In this document: positions 45,812 through 58,314 of the stretch, in pieces | Numbering within the stretch: position 1 is the stretch's first letter | How the letters are laid out: each line of letters opens with the position of its first letter | Assembly: GCA_020002185.1 (NCBI GenBank) | Contig: CM034543.1 | Span: forward strand, 32,362,170 to 32,426,169 | From: Paraescarpia echinospica | Taxonomy: Eukaryota; Annelida; Polychaeta; Sabellida; Siboglinidae | DNA length: 64,000 bases | Direction: 5' to 3' | Program-made: the position numbers and the translations under genes | The notes under the pieces: generated by a model | What the model was told of the DNA's origin: nothing | The model's input: only the letters and a program-made list of their open reading frames with translations | Database searches by the model: none

Positions 45812-45927
45812 CACGAGCTGCGTGCGACCCGATGTTGCCGTTCGTACGCACCACTTATAGCTGCAACTCGACGCGTTGGCTCGTGCGTCTGGTGTCCCGA
45901 CAGAAGAAGAACAAGCAGATTCGTTGG
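45812..45927 (-). CDS. Candidate orphan exon (116 nt)
   Basis: It has a very good pyrimidine tract and acceptor (TTCCTGTTCCTGTTGTCAG) and donor GTAAAT. Phase 1 to 0 gives ANESACSSSVGTPDARANAS, then SCSYKWCVRTATSGRTQLV. It is Cys- and Ser-rich with two N-x-S sites, suggesting an extracellular segment. Its phase joins that of 48879-48916 (G|CC). The coding call is tentative. Confidence 0.4.
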
Positions 45928-45966
45928 CTGACAACAGGAACAGGAACAAGAAATATGTATTAGTCC

Positions 45967-46515
<549 letters not shown>

Positions 46516-46559
46516 CAAATGTTCAATTACAAACCATACGATATATTAACTGAAATCAA

Positions 46560-47265
46560 CAGAAAAACAAACTGAACAAACATAATATACAGTTCAGTGA
46601 ACATTCTCCAGGATATTTCATTTTTATTCAAACATTTTCTATTTTATATATCCAATACGAAAATTACCTTGTAAAGTATCGTCTTGGATGTGTCATAAAG
46701 AAATGGTTTGAATACTATATAATACTGCTTAGTATCAAAATAAATGTGTCACATTAGATTAAATGTAGTCGCTTTCGCAGGAATTATCCAGTTCTTAATT
46801 ATGCAAGTGTTTAACCGTTATTAGACAACTCCCTGGTAATATCGGTGCACAACTACTACAAAAGGCTATTCTGTTAAAATACGTATACCCGATTTTATCA
46901 TCACTGATTTGTAAATCTACGAGGCTTAATGCCATACAAGAGTTCTATGCTTTCGCAGATCCTTGCTTCGTTCATTTCGCTTAAAGCACGTTTTCCCAAA
47001 ACTAAACCTTACACAGTAAAGCTAGATAGGAAGTTTATGCAACTTTTTTTCTGTAGGCTGGGGAAATGAATCAACCAAAGCTATAACTTATTTAATTCAC
47101 TCTGAGGAATTAATTGAAGCGATTTCGCAGTTCACCGCTGGTGCAATCGGGTGCAATATCTCAAGTTTGTGACGTGATGGCGAGATGCTGCAAGTCAATT
47201 ATTTTGAGAAGCGGACCGCCAAGTTCAATGGACTGTGCTAAATGTCGGCCGCGCAATGACCTTTC
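46560..47265. other. Unassigned stretch
   Basis: No gene or element recognised. Confidence 0.4.
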
Positions 47266-47270
47266 ACACA

Positions 47271-47361
47271 TTACCAGATGCAACGACAAAACGTAATTTA
47301 TTTACCAGATGCAACGCGAAAAGTAATTTATTTACCAGATGCAACGCCAAAAGTAATTTAT
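47271..47361. repeat. 30/31-bp minisatellite, three units
   Basis: TTACCAGATGCAACG starts at 47271, 47302 and 47332. Each unit ends in (A)GTAATTTA. Confidence 0.9.
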
Positions 47362-47530
47362 TTCGACGATTACAAAACCCACACGCATACTTTTTATGAA
47401 ACAGGCTGCGGGCATTATTTTAGCTATTCACGCGCTACAAATCTTGACATAAAAAGAAATGAGCAAATCAGCTAAGAAACTCCTTTAATTTACGATCGCA
47501 GATAAAACAGTTTAAGCCGATACGTTCTTC

Positions 47531-47643
<113 letters not shown>

Positions 47644-48059
47644 AGAAATGTTTCATTTAAACAGCGAAACCATGTCAATTATCTGGGTGATTTCGTTTTT
47701 CAATAAATCAGAGGTATTATATTCTACGTTATTTGAAGTGAAATGAGGCATATTTACACATTGTTGACACTCAGAGGAAATTTGGCCATTGCGTTCTATA
47801 TGATTGAAGGAACTAGTTGATTCAATATAATAATATTGATGCTTCCTTAATCGAAACGTGATGTTTATTATCTCAATGTCATGTTCCTGTTCTATGCGTC
47901 AATCACATTGTCAATCGCATTATGTTATAACTTCTTCTTTGTTCCAATGTTGTTTCATTTTCGCATTCGTGATCTTGTGTTCTTTATGTAGACGTTTGTT
48001 TGGGTTCTTTGTGACAATATGTTTCCTTTGTCTCAGCTCAGTCGGTTTGCCTTTGATAG

Positions 48060-48150
48060 TAATAGTAATAATAATTATAATAATATTCAAACTTTATATA
48101 GTGCCAGAATCCACTTAAAACAGCATGTTCTAGGGTGCTTTACACAAGAC
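48060..48150 (-). mobile_element. SINE/LINE 3' end with (ATT)n tail
   Basis: On the - strand: GTAAAGCACCCTAGAACATG, GGCACTATATAAAGTTTG, then AATATTATTATAATTATTAT. The CGCTATATAAA-type end followed by ATT repeats matches the tail style of the other copies. Confidence 0.45.
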
Positions 48151-48369
48151 TGCATTAATTATATATATATATATATATATATACGGTTATCTATGATGTT
48201 AAATCGGTCTTTTTGTACTTCTTTTTTATTAATGTTATACTTAATTGTTTTACTTATATATAATATATACACACAAAATATAATTATAATTGCACAACTA
48301 TATCAACACACAAATAAAAAGGTACACGAATATATATATACACATACGTATTATATCACGATAATAAAG

Positions 48370-48560
48370 CGAAAGTGAAACTGGTTTAGTTACTTTAGTT
48401 GAATCCCAGTTTATAACAAATATGATTTAGATGCTTTTTGATTGGGCTGAGATGTTTTCTGGAAGCTCGTTCCATAGTATGCGTGCTGACTAAAAGAACG
48501 ATCACATTATGTCATTTCTATGATCGTGTTTTTCGTCTAATTCTTGTTGTCGTATTCTTA
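48370..48560 (-). mobile_element. Degenerate LINE polymerase C-terminus
   Basis: A - strand frame gives ARILWNELPENISAQSKSI, which follows the WNxLP pattern found at the ends of CR1/L2 proteins, flanked by stops. Confidence 0.4.
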
Positions 48561-48878
48561 CTGACTCCCCACTTCCTCTGTAACCTCACGTTCGTGGTCT
48601 GCTATGTCAGGACTTATTTTCAGACTTCTGCGACGAGAATAAACCGGGAATCATATTACACTCACGCAGCGCTATAAATCGTCGACAATTTGACGAGAGT
48701 AATTTTAGAGAAATGACGGTAACAACAATTACCTCTGGCGAGAGAAAATTATTATGCTATGGACGTTGACCGTTGTGTAATAAAGACAGCCGGCCTCGGC
48801 AAGAAGAAGTGATCAGGCGAGCGAACGAATAAGCCAGGTTGACTTATGGAATACAATCAAGCATGTTTTCATTCTTAC

Positions 48879-48916
48879 CACGTTGTTCCGGCTGCGTTGA
48901 TGTTGTCTGGTTGAGA
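48879..48916 (-). CDS. Candidate orphan exon (38 nt)
   Basis: Acceptor GCCGTTTTAG and strong donor GTAAGAATG. In the frame that splices in phase to 45927 it codes LNQTTSTQPEQR, a Thr/Pro/Gln linker with an NQT site, similar in style to exon 2 of the acidic gene. It is too short to be sure. Confidence 0.3.
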
Positions 48917-49119
48917 CTAAAACGGCGCAACGACAGCATTTGTCTGCGCACAATCGCGTAGTTAAGATGGTGTTAGCTATGAACGTGATACAGGTTGTTT
49001 CAATGAATGTCTGTATAATTTAGTTTACAATGTATTTCCAAAGGTTTTGTGCCTGGATATATGATATGCATATATAGCCATATGAATGTACGCATGTACA
49101 TATGCATGTATGCGTGTAT

Positions 49120-49600
49120 GCATACATGTACACACAAATACACGCAAACACATATGTACATACATACGTGCGTACGTGCATACGTGCATACGTGCACACG
49201 TGCACACGTGCACACGTGCCGACATGCATACATGCATACATGCATACATGCATACATGCATACATGCATACATGCATACATGCATACATGCATACATGCA
49301 TACATGCATACATGCATACATGCATACATGCATACATACATACATACATACATACATACATACATACATACATACATACACACATGTAAACATACATACA
49401 TACATACATACATACATACATACATACATACATACATACATACATACATACATACATACATACACACATGTAAACATACATACATACATACATACATACA
49501 TACACACACACATGTAAACATACATACATACATACATACATACACACATGTAAACATACATACATACATACACACATGTAAACATACATACACTCACACA
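49120..49600. repeat. (ACATGCAT)n and (ATAC)n microsatellite
   Basis: ACGTGC units give way to ACATGCAT and then ATAC, with ACACACATGTAAAC blocks recurring four times towards the right end. Confidence 0.95.
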
Positions 49601-49848
49601 TATTCACTAAATATGCGCACGCGCATACCCGAACACACGCGCTCACGCACGCTAGAACTTTTCGGATGTCGATGTACCTTCTAGGCAGATTTTACAGAGC
49701 GATCCTCATATAGTTTGCTATACCGTGTAAGAATTTATGTTTTGTATGATATGAAAGACGCGTTGCCACGTTGAATGACGTTGTGTGTGACCATTTCGTG
49801 TAGGATGCGTTTATTAAACAGGATTTACATAGACTGCCTCCAGGTTAG

Positions 49849-49854
<6 letters not shown>

Positions 49855-49920
<66 letters not shown>

Positions 49921-49925
49921 CACAC
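49855..49925. repeat. (TA)n(GA)n(CA)n microsatellite
   Basis: Three simple tracts in direct succession. Confidence 0.95.
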
Positions 49926-49929
49926 ACAT

Positions 49930-50900
49930 TTATAAAAAACCTAGTTAGTTAGTATAAGTAGGCTAGCTATACCTTTGCGTTATTACTTTTCTCCATGTTA
50001 ATGTAAAGAACAAGATATTGTACAGAAATAAAAAAACGGCTAGGTCGTCTGGTTTAAAAGGCTATGACAGGAGACAACATTATTATGCATTATATGGAAT
50101 ATTCCATTATTTGACGGACATCTTCGCAGTTTCATTCTGAAGAACCGATTGTATTTTATGTACCATGTTCTGCATAACAGCTTTGCAGCGTGCATCCTGT
50201 GTCAATTGAGACACAAATAGGTCGGGCGAGCCTCACTGGCTTGTTTTGACGGCGACTTCTCATGACCGCTCTTCAGGTCCTGTTTGTACGTGCAGTGATC
50301 AAACATCCATCCTGGAGATGTTAGGGGCGTATTTGCACCAACAGAACATGTTATGACTTTGAACATCTTGTGTGCTGGTTGATTCTGGAATAATGGAAGG
50401 TGGAAGTCCTAATTATGCTCGTTTGTTTCTATTTTTGCGTTAAGCCTTCTGGTGGTCGATGAAGCATTATATATCCTAGCAAATTGGTGTGTTCAAATCT
50501 CGTTGGTTGGATTAATCTAGTATAAGGCCGAATCTGATAGTGAGGATATATATTTGCTGATACAGCAGTAAATATCATAAATATTAATGCTAATAATCCC
50601 TGGCTAACATACACTGTTATATGTCTATTTACAAAATGTATAAACATATATGCTGTATAGCATTCTAAACAGAAGTATGGCGTAAATTATGGAATGTTCT
50701 TGCACTTGTGTACTAATCTTTATTACAGATAAATGAAGCAAATTGCTGTCATAATGATAGCAATATCTGTATACTTATATGTCGCCTACACCCTTAGGAG
50801 CCTGAGCTCCGAGGCACAACAAAACATGAATCGTTTGATGTAATCAGGATCAAAGAAACGCAAGTGCCATCATTAAAACAAGGCAGTACAGACGATTTAA
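49930..50900. other. Unassigned stretch
   Basis: A - strand frame at 50429-50647 starts MFIHFVNRHITVYV and has a hydrophobic run (GLLALIFMIFTAVSA). It resembles a secreted small protein but has no supporting splice or promoter signals. I do not call it a gene. Confidence 0.35.
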
Positions 50901-50904
50901 CATG

Positions 50905-52460
50905 ACATGTGCACGACATCAATAGAATATTGTCCTGTAATAGAACCTTTGTTAAAGTTAATTTAGATGTTGCGTTATTTACGGACCTTTACAAGTGCAC
51001 GAAAATATCGTCACAGACACGAGCACTAATGAAGAAACGACGAGAAATGGTGGATAACGGCGACCGTAAAAATCAAATAGAGTACGCAGAAATATGCAAG
51101 ACCATCAAAAAGAAAGTGAAGGAGGATATCAGGAAGCACAAACAAGATATCATACGAGAAACGATTATGGCATCAAAGAGCCTGAAGAAAGCCAAAAGAA
51201 CATAGGCACTAGGCCAAGACAGACTGTTTACACTTCTAGATAAGCAGGGTAGAGAAATACAAGATCAAGATATGGTCGTGGAACGAATAGAGGAATTCTA
51301 TACCGAGCTATGCGAAATTGAACAGAGTACCATAATTCACACCGACCCGAAAGAGGTACCAGAGATAACACCTTGGGAGGTGGAAGCAGCGCTAAAAGAT
51401 ATGACTAATGGGAAGAAATCGGGCAACAACCATGTGAACATTGAAACATTAAGAAATCATTTCGAAGACACTGGCTAAGCTGTATACTAAATGCTTATCA
51501 GAAAGACGAATACCCACAAAAAGGCAACAATATCAACATCAAGAGAGGAGAACGACAGGGTGACACCATGTCGTCCAAGCCGTTTACGGCAACACACGGA
51601 AAGCATTTTCCGAAGACTGACTTGGGAAAGCAGAGGCTTGAGGATAGACCGATAATATCTCAGTCATCTTCGCTTCTCCGACGACATACTCATTGCGCTA
51701 GTACACTGTAAGAACTACAAACAATGCTGCAGGAGCTAGCTGATGAAAGTGAAAAGCAAGGTCCGAAGATGAACATTTCGAAGACAAAAGTGATGCTAAA
51801 CTGCCTCACCAATATATATCAACACGACGCATATAGAGAACTTTGAAAGCTACGTCTATCTGGGACAGCGATACATTATCAGAGACAAAAACCAAGACAA
51901 GGTGATTCAAAGTAGAATCGCCGCCGGCTGGACAGCATTCGCGACATCTTCAAGGGTACCTTTGGAACCTGCTTGAAGAGACAAGTGTTCAACTCATGCG
52001 TACTTCCAGCAATAACATACGGCGCGGAAACATGGGCACTCACCGTCCAGGCAAAGAACAAGCTAACAGCCGCACAAACATAGATGGAAAGAAGTATGTC
52101 AAACATCACACATCGGGAGATAAAAACAAAAATCTGATAGAATACAAAGGTCATACACGTGATAGAACAAATCAGAAGACGGAAGTGGACCTGGGCAGGG
52201 CACATCAGCAGACTACGAGATAACCGACGGACATCGCGTATCACAATCTGGAGACCTTACGAAGGGAAACGATCTACAGGAAGACCGGCGAGACGGTGGA
52301 GAGATGAACTAGACGAGTACTGGAAGGGCACCATCTGGCAGAGGATAGCAGATTAGGAAACGACCTGCTGAGGCCATTGCACAACCACGGGACACTACGG
52401 CTGCACAATGATGACGATGATGTTGATGATGATGATGATGATGATGATGATGACAAGTGC
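50905..52460 (+). mobile_element. RTE-like LINE relic with (GAT)n tail
   Basis: Successive + fragments follow RTE order: a linker helix region (MKKRREMVDNGDRKNQIEYA), RIEEFYTELCEIEQ, PWEVEAALKDMTNGKKSG, a scrambled polymerase core, then FNSCVLPAITYGAETWALT, RRRKWTWAGHISRLRDNR and RSTGRPARRWRDELDEYW. Many frameshifts are present. It ends in a GAT repeat (52407-52452), the usual type of RTE 3' tail. Confidence 0.8.
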
Positions 52461-52524
52461 ACATTAAAATAATGCGGTAAATAAGGCTATTTGCATGCAT
52501 CAAGTCTTTGAAATAGTGTATATG

Positions 52525-52865
<341 letters not shown>

Positions 52866-52869
52866 GAGG

Positions 52870-54890
52870 GGGGAATCTTTGCAACAATCTGCTATACGAA
52901 GAATCCACTTTTTATTATTAAATCAAAGAAACACCGTTTTATATAAGGACTTCCGCGACAGGTCAGTGTATGTCTATACAAGGACATTGTCGGCATGTTG
53001 ACCAGCGTCCACCAGACGTCCACTTACTGTCCCATGTGTGTGTTGTTGTTATCCTGTTTGAGTGGTCATCGCTTGTCCACTGCAGCCGGACATGTCGCTA
53101 GATTTCATTACTGTGCCCAACAACTGACCGGAAGGGACTGGACACGTTGGCTGTGATTTACGGTGCGAGGCACTTAGTGATGAAATTCACCTCCGCCGGG
53201 CCACAGCTGTGGAAATGGATTCTACGCTGGCAAGACAAAGGGACAGAAATCACAGTTGGGGGACTGTTACCCTTTGTGCAGGGTTACAAGTCAATGTAAC
53301 AATATCACATTACAGAATACATTGATTGACATTGACCTGTTGAACTATATATGTCAGAATGTCATAGTTCCAGGTTTGTTTGTTATGTCGCAAACGCGAG
53401 TACCGTCATGGCAGTTTTCATAGAATGTTAATACTCCTATCGGTGTTTCGGGAATGTCACAGCAGAAACACGTTAAACTCATACACAAACCCGTTTCATA
53501 CTACACTATATCAATGACAAAGGTCAAAAGTTCTAACACGTCCAGCTCAATAACATATCATAGTATGTTCCTGAAGCATTGTTACATGACTCCAAAATCT
53601 GGAACGGACCGGGATGTGATGCGCACGAGTAAGGTGTTTATCGCATCGTACATTCAATCGAGAAGACGCTGCAATTTATTATGATCATTCCACATTGCCA
53701 TAGTTCCCTTTACTGCATAAATAAATATATGGCTATATGTATGCGTTGAACATATGTGTGAATGACTAGTTTTTTTCGAAGTAATTGCTGCAATGCTTAC
53801 CAAGGACGTTGCAATGGCGTTCGAATAGCCTGCCAGGGAATACAACAATCCAACCATTTCAGTTATCGCCAGTGCATTATTTATGTCTTAAACTCATTTC
53901 CGCTTACAGATTTATTCCTGCTGTTGCACGCGGATGCAAAGCTACACTGGCTCCGTCCGAAGAGCGACTCGCCACTCAATTCGTGTACTAAGTTGAATTT
54001 ACTCCGACATGTAGACTAGCGTATCCGATAAACAAAAATATATACCTCTTCATAACTAGCGTTGCATTTTCCAAGACGCATCACCAGTTCGTAGATTAAA
54101 GATAAATGATCCAAGGAATCAAATGAACATGGAAAGCGGTAAGTGCAGTGTACCAGGAAGGAGATGGTGCCAAACTGCCCTCGAAGTTAGCGCATTAATA
54201 TGTATGTGTTTATTGTTTCTGTGTTCTCTGTCATGACTGCAATCGTTGCCACAGTTATTGTGTTCCGAATGTGGCATATTGTCGTGCTTTTTGGAATAAA
54301 ATAACGACTTTAGATTTATGAGTACATTTCTCGAAAATCAACATAGTAATTGCAAAACCGTTATGCCTGGCATAATGTATACGCACTGGGTCAATTTTAT
54401 AAAAGCAAATATGACATATTAGCTGGAGGCGATACCTTACTAGCAATCATTGTGAACCGAAATTTCGCATTAGCGTCGTCCAATGTTTATTAATGGATTT
54501 TGATTCGAACTCGGATTCTGCTGAACTCTGGTATATTCCCAAGCAAGGAAGCACATATTGATATTCCTGCATACATAATTACTATGCTAACAAAACACAG
54601 CTAAACACTTTATTCTTCACACACCTGCCATAACTACGTAAACCAATCAAACAGTTAATGTATTAATACGTCATCATATCTAATTGTGTCAAACAAAATG
54701 CATAATTTCATTTATTCTCGGACACGAATTTTGTATGTCAAATAATGAACAAACATTGCTTTGTGAACAAAATTATTTGTGTTGGAACAAATGGTTTGTG
54801 AGTTGAATAAGTATGATGGGTCTCCTTGACATATATATATAGAACGTTCTCCAAAGCATTTGAATCTTGAAGCAGTGTAAAGGTGAGTTA
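52870..54890. other. Unassigned stretch
   Basis: A + strand frame at about 53113-53298 (with GLDTLAVIYGARHLVMKF and WKWILRWQDKG) is open without an ATG start. It could be an old repeat or exon remnant. Nothing else is recognised. Confidence 0.35.
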
Positions 54891-54892
54891 TT

Positions 54893-55090
54893 ATATAGCA
54901 CAGTATCCAGTCCTTAGGATTGCTCAATGCGCTCTACATGTTATTCCGTGACAGACCTTTTCAATCGTACACCATCTCGACTTTTATGGGAAGCATTCAG
55001 CCACTCGACCATTAATGCGCGAAGTTTAATCATACACAAATATTCACCACTGTCTACAGCCATCCAGACAGCTGAGTGGACTGAAATTCG
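54893..55090 (-). mobile_element. SINE, 3' two-thirds
   Basis: It matches the family in reverse: ATCCAGTCCTTAGGATTGCT, GGGAAGCATTCAGCCACTCG, CATTAATGCGCGAAG and CAGACAGCTGAGTGGACTGA. Confidence 0.7.
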
Positions 55091-55094
55091 GATA

Positions 55095-56840
55095 GCGCCA
55101 TATATTGTACTGAAGCTGTGTTTTTGAAAAATCAATTGACTATCGTTACAATAGGCGTTGGAACCGGGGGGCTTAGTGGGACTCAGCCCCCAATAACTGG
55201 GGATGGGGGGCTACATATAGGTTTACCCCCAATAAGGAAAGGTGGTGGATTTTGTGGTGCAAATTGATGTTTGTGCAGAGCCTGAAGATGGGTTTTGTTG
55301 GAGAGCCTCAAGGTGCTGCGTAATCCGAGTTTGTTTAGAGCCTCAGCCCCCCCCCCGATATTCACGACGTTGCGACGTCAGTGGTTACTATTCAAATTCG
55401 TTATAGTCTCACATCACGTCATATCGCCGAATCATGTTGATAGTAAAACGTGCCTCTCGGTGTTTTGAGCGCTGACTTTTGCCTCAAAAACGGTACGTCC
55501 GTCCGAAAGACATAGCTTAATAATGTCAAGTAAGTGTAGCAAATGACGTTGTCCATTCGATTATAGTGTGGGGCATATCGCCGGTTGAGTCCACTTAAAG
55601 ATCCACTAACCGGACTGTTGAGATAATGGGAGAACCTGAATTAATATTTTGTTGGTTCCTTTGTAAATTTCATACGATAATTTTTTTTTTATAAACAAAA
55701 CAGCACTGAAACGTAAAAGTCAACTACTTCCGCTAAAACAATAAAACATGTTTATGTGTCGATGCTTACAATACGGTGTTGGCCAGACATTAATAATAAC
55801 AGTCGCTTGACAATAAAACGGTAAAAAGGTAATTTAGTTCACAAAAATGTAATAGATCGTCCATAAAACTTTATCTTCTGTGCTTAGTCCGTAAATTAAT
55901 CGGTGCTATATTTGTTACACGCCCTTCTGTTTCTGAATTCAGCCGCCAGGATTACGCATCTGCTGATCACCTGACTGGAATCCCGACACCCGTTGGTCTG
56001 TTAGTTGTTGAGCGATATTATCATCACGGTATTTTTATTTAGCAATGTTAATTGTTTTGTTTAAATCACAAGTAGTAAACCAGACAGTTATATAAAGAAG
56101 GACACTTCAAATTTAGCGACACGATCCTTCGTAACAAAAATACAGACGTATTTTCGACATGGATTAGTGTAAGTCTGTAATGAGCAGCGATATAAGAAAT
56201 GGGGGATTATAGAATACCTGTAACGACATACTAAATATGGTACCTGGATTAGGATCATTCGAAAATGAAGGGTCAGATTAGGAGGGATTGCAGTGTGTCT
56301 GAAGCGTGTAGACACCTCGGGCTTGGATCCTGACCAGTCTGGTGAAAACGGTTAAACATTGAACGTAGAAGCTGTGTGAAACGTCGTAAATATATATACA
56401 TGCAATACAATACAATACATATATACATACATTCATACATACATTTATACATACATACATGCATGCATACGTACAGTTGCCTCATGACACCCTTGCAATT
56501 TGCGTTTCAATGTAATTAATATATATTGCCATATTGATAAGTGATCACAGTGAAAACCAACCACTTCATAATTTGAATCATTCCCCTTACCTTTTTTTGT
56601 ATGTTCTCGAGTTATTGTCACTTTCGCCCAGCCAAAAAACACGAAATAATTACGGTAATCAATCTTGTTGTGATCAAATAAATCGTGTGCCGTATTCACA
56701 ACGATCAGACAGGCACGAAGTCACAATCGTAGACCACAAAATCATGTGAACAATTCAGTGGAAATAACAAAATACTTCAAACGTTTAGTGTAATAGAACG
56801 TTTGAAGTGTATGCACTATTGACAGCGTTTTAGTCTTACT
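55095..56840. other. Unassigned stretch
   Basis: No supported exon. A short ACAT/ATAC tract is at 56395-56465. Exons downstream of the 56844-57050 exon should lie here or lower on the - strand, but none could be picked. Confidence 0.35.
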
Positions 56841-56843
56841 TAC

Positions 56844-57050
56844 ACTTATAGGATCGGCTGAAAAATATGTCATCCGAAATCTATCTTCGATTGGATATAT
56901 AGTAACGATTTGTGAAAAAGGATTATCTTTCATGTTATCATAAATAACTGAGACTACTTCACTGACATCGTCACATATAATGCGGCACAAGTCAACGAGC
57001 TGACGAATAGACGGGTCTGGGTTCGATGTAACGCCTGCAAGACGGTTCAT
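56844..57050 (-). CDS. Probable coding exon, 69 aa, unknown protein
   Basis: From ATG 57050 the frame runs MNRLAGVTSNPDPSIRQLVD, LCRIICDDVSEVVSVIYDNM, KDNPFSQIVTIYPIEDRFRM, TYFSADPIS and reaches a strong donor (AGT|GTAAGTAAG) in phase 0. Amino-acid composition and hydrophobic patterning look protein-like. A CpG-rich promoter-like block lies directly upstream, so this may be a first coding exon. Alternatively, the CTTGCAG inside it (57035) could be an acceptor. No signal peptide and no family recognised. Confidence 0.5.
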
Positions 57051-57059
57051 GAACAACTG

Positions 57060-57310
57060 ACGGAAGTTATTACAAACGAGGCTGCTCGAAGCTGTCTGTC
57101 GGTCGGGAAGGCATTTCCGACGGCGTTTCTGCGCACTATGTCAGTGCGCCATAATTACAACACACGGATTTGTTGCCACGGCGACGCCGCGCGAAATGGC
57201 GCGCGGCCTACCTCGGCAGAAAACGATAAGCTAGCCGCGTCTTAATTAGTGAAACGGCGCTGCGCGGTGAAAATGGCGGAATTATTCATGTGTGGCGAAG
57301 TCCGAGACCC
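57060..57310 (-). promoter_or_regulatory. CpG-rich promoter-like block
   Basis: It is dense in CG dinucleotides (GCGACGCCGCGCGAAATGGC). It contains GTTGCCACGGCGAC, close to an RFX X-box, and AAAATGGCGGA, a YY1-type element (57272-57282). It lies immediately 5' of the - strand exon at 56844-57050. Function is inferred. Confidence 0.4.
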
Positions 57311-57789
57311 GTAACAACATATGCCCGCTCGAATCACGGTGTTTGGTAGGTGTAAGGCGAACGGTTGTTTGGCGATTTCTGGTATTTTTTCATTGGAATT
57401 TGGATTTTTTTATTTGTCGTGTGACTCACAAGCATTCATCATCCCCTCTCATCTGACTGTGCTAAAATACATTAGTTTATATATACCAGTCTGTCGGTTT
57501 CGTTGTTGGTAGTTGATATGCCCTATTTCACAACGACACATATTGGTACAAGTTCAACACTCAACGTCTATATTGGTATCTTTCTCTTTATTGCATAGCA
57601 TCATCGCATGAGTACAAACACACCTAATAGAGTAGACACACATACTTTGTTACAATAGACACGCCCACACCTCAATGTAGACACACCCATTGTCCAATAG
57701 AGATCGCACACTTCTGTGTAGACATGCCCATTACCACGAGGACCAATGAATTTGTTCTCGTGCTCACTCACCCACGGAAGATACGTGGA

Positions 57790-58108
57790 AAAAACACGTG
57801 CGTGCGCACGCACACAAACACTCAATCGCGAGCACGCGTACACACACAAACACACACAAGCATGTACGCACGCATGTAGGTGCCCGCGCACGCACGCACG
57901 CATGCACACAAGCACATATGCACATTCAAATCGAGCACGCACACATAAACGCATCCGCACCCACACGCACGCACGCACACACACGCACATATACACACAC
58001 GCGCACACACACAAACACACACAAACAGACACATGCACGCACACACGCACATGCACACGGACACGCACGCACACGCACACACGCACGCACACACACACAC
58101 ACACACAC
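57790..58108. repeat. (CA)n-rich microsatellite with GC interruptions
   Basis: CACACA runs mixed with CGCACG. The left neighbour (57620-57730) has loosely repeated TAGACACRCCCA units. Confidence 0.93.
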
Positions 58109-58109
58109 T

Positions 58110-58310
58110 TCTAGGATGCGTACTCGCGGCCAGCCTCCATAACGCCGTCTCCGTGTTCCGCCTATTTAACAGTTGCTTGCTCCGTCGCACAAGATGGCCG
58201 CCGCGTCCTAAGAGACGTGTCTCGCTCCGTCTCGCCAGTTTAACGCGCTCATTTCTCGCAACGCTCCGTCGATCTCCATAATGTCATCGGTCGGAGACTA
58301 CGCGTGGCCC
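58110..58310. promoter_or_regulatory. Second CpG-rich block with a YY1-like site
   Basis: CG-dense sequence with ACAAGATGGCCGCCGCG (YY1-like) and many CGCTCCGTCTCGC pieces. The ATG in it opens only a 5-codon frame. Possibly a promoter of unknown direction. Confidence 0.3.
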
Positions 58311-58314
58311 ACGA

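Noticed and set aside
49049..49684. CRISPR-like regular repetition
   Set aside because: The ACAT/ATAC units are contiguous with no unique spacers, in animal DNA. It is a microsatellite.
50429..50647. 72-codon - strand frame with a hydrophobic stretch, possible small secreted peptide
   Set aside because: There are no dibasic processing sites of a typical peptide precursor, no promoter or poly(A) context, and it is AT-rich. Kept only as a note.
53113..53298. Open segment with Trp-rich piece (WKWILRWQDKG)
   Set aside because: No start codon, no clear acceptor or donor. Possibly a repeat remnant; insufficient to call.
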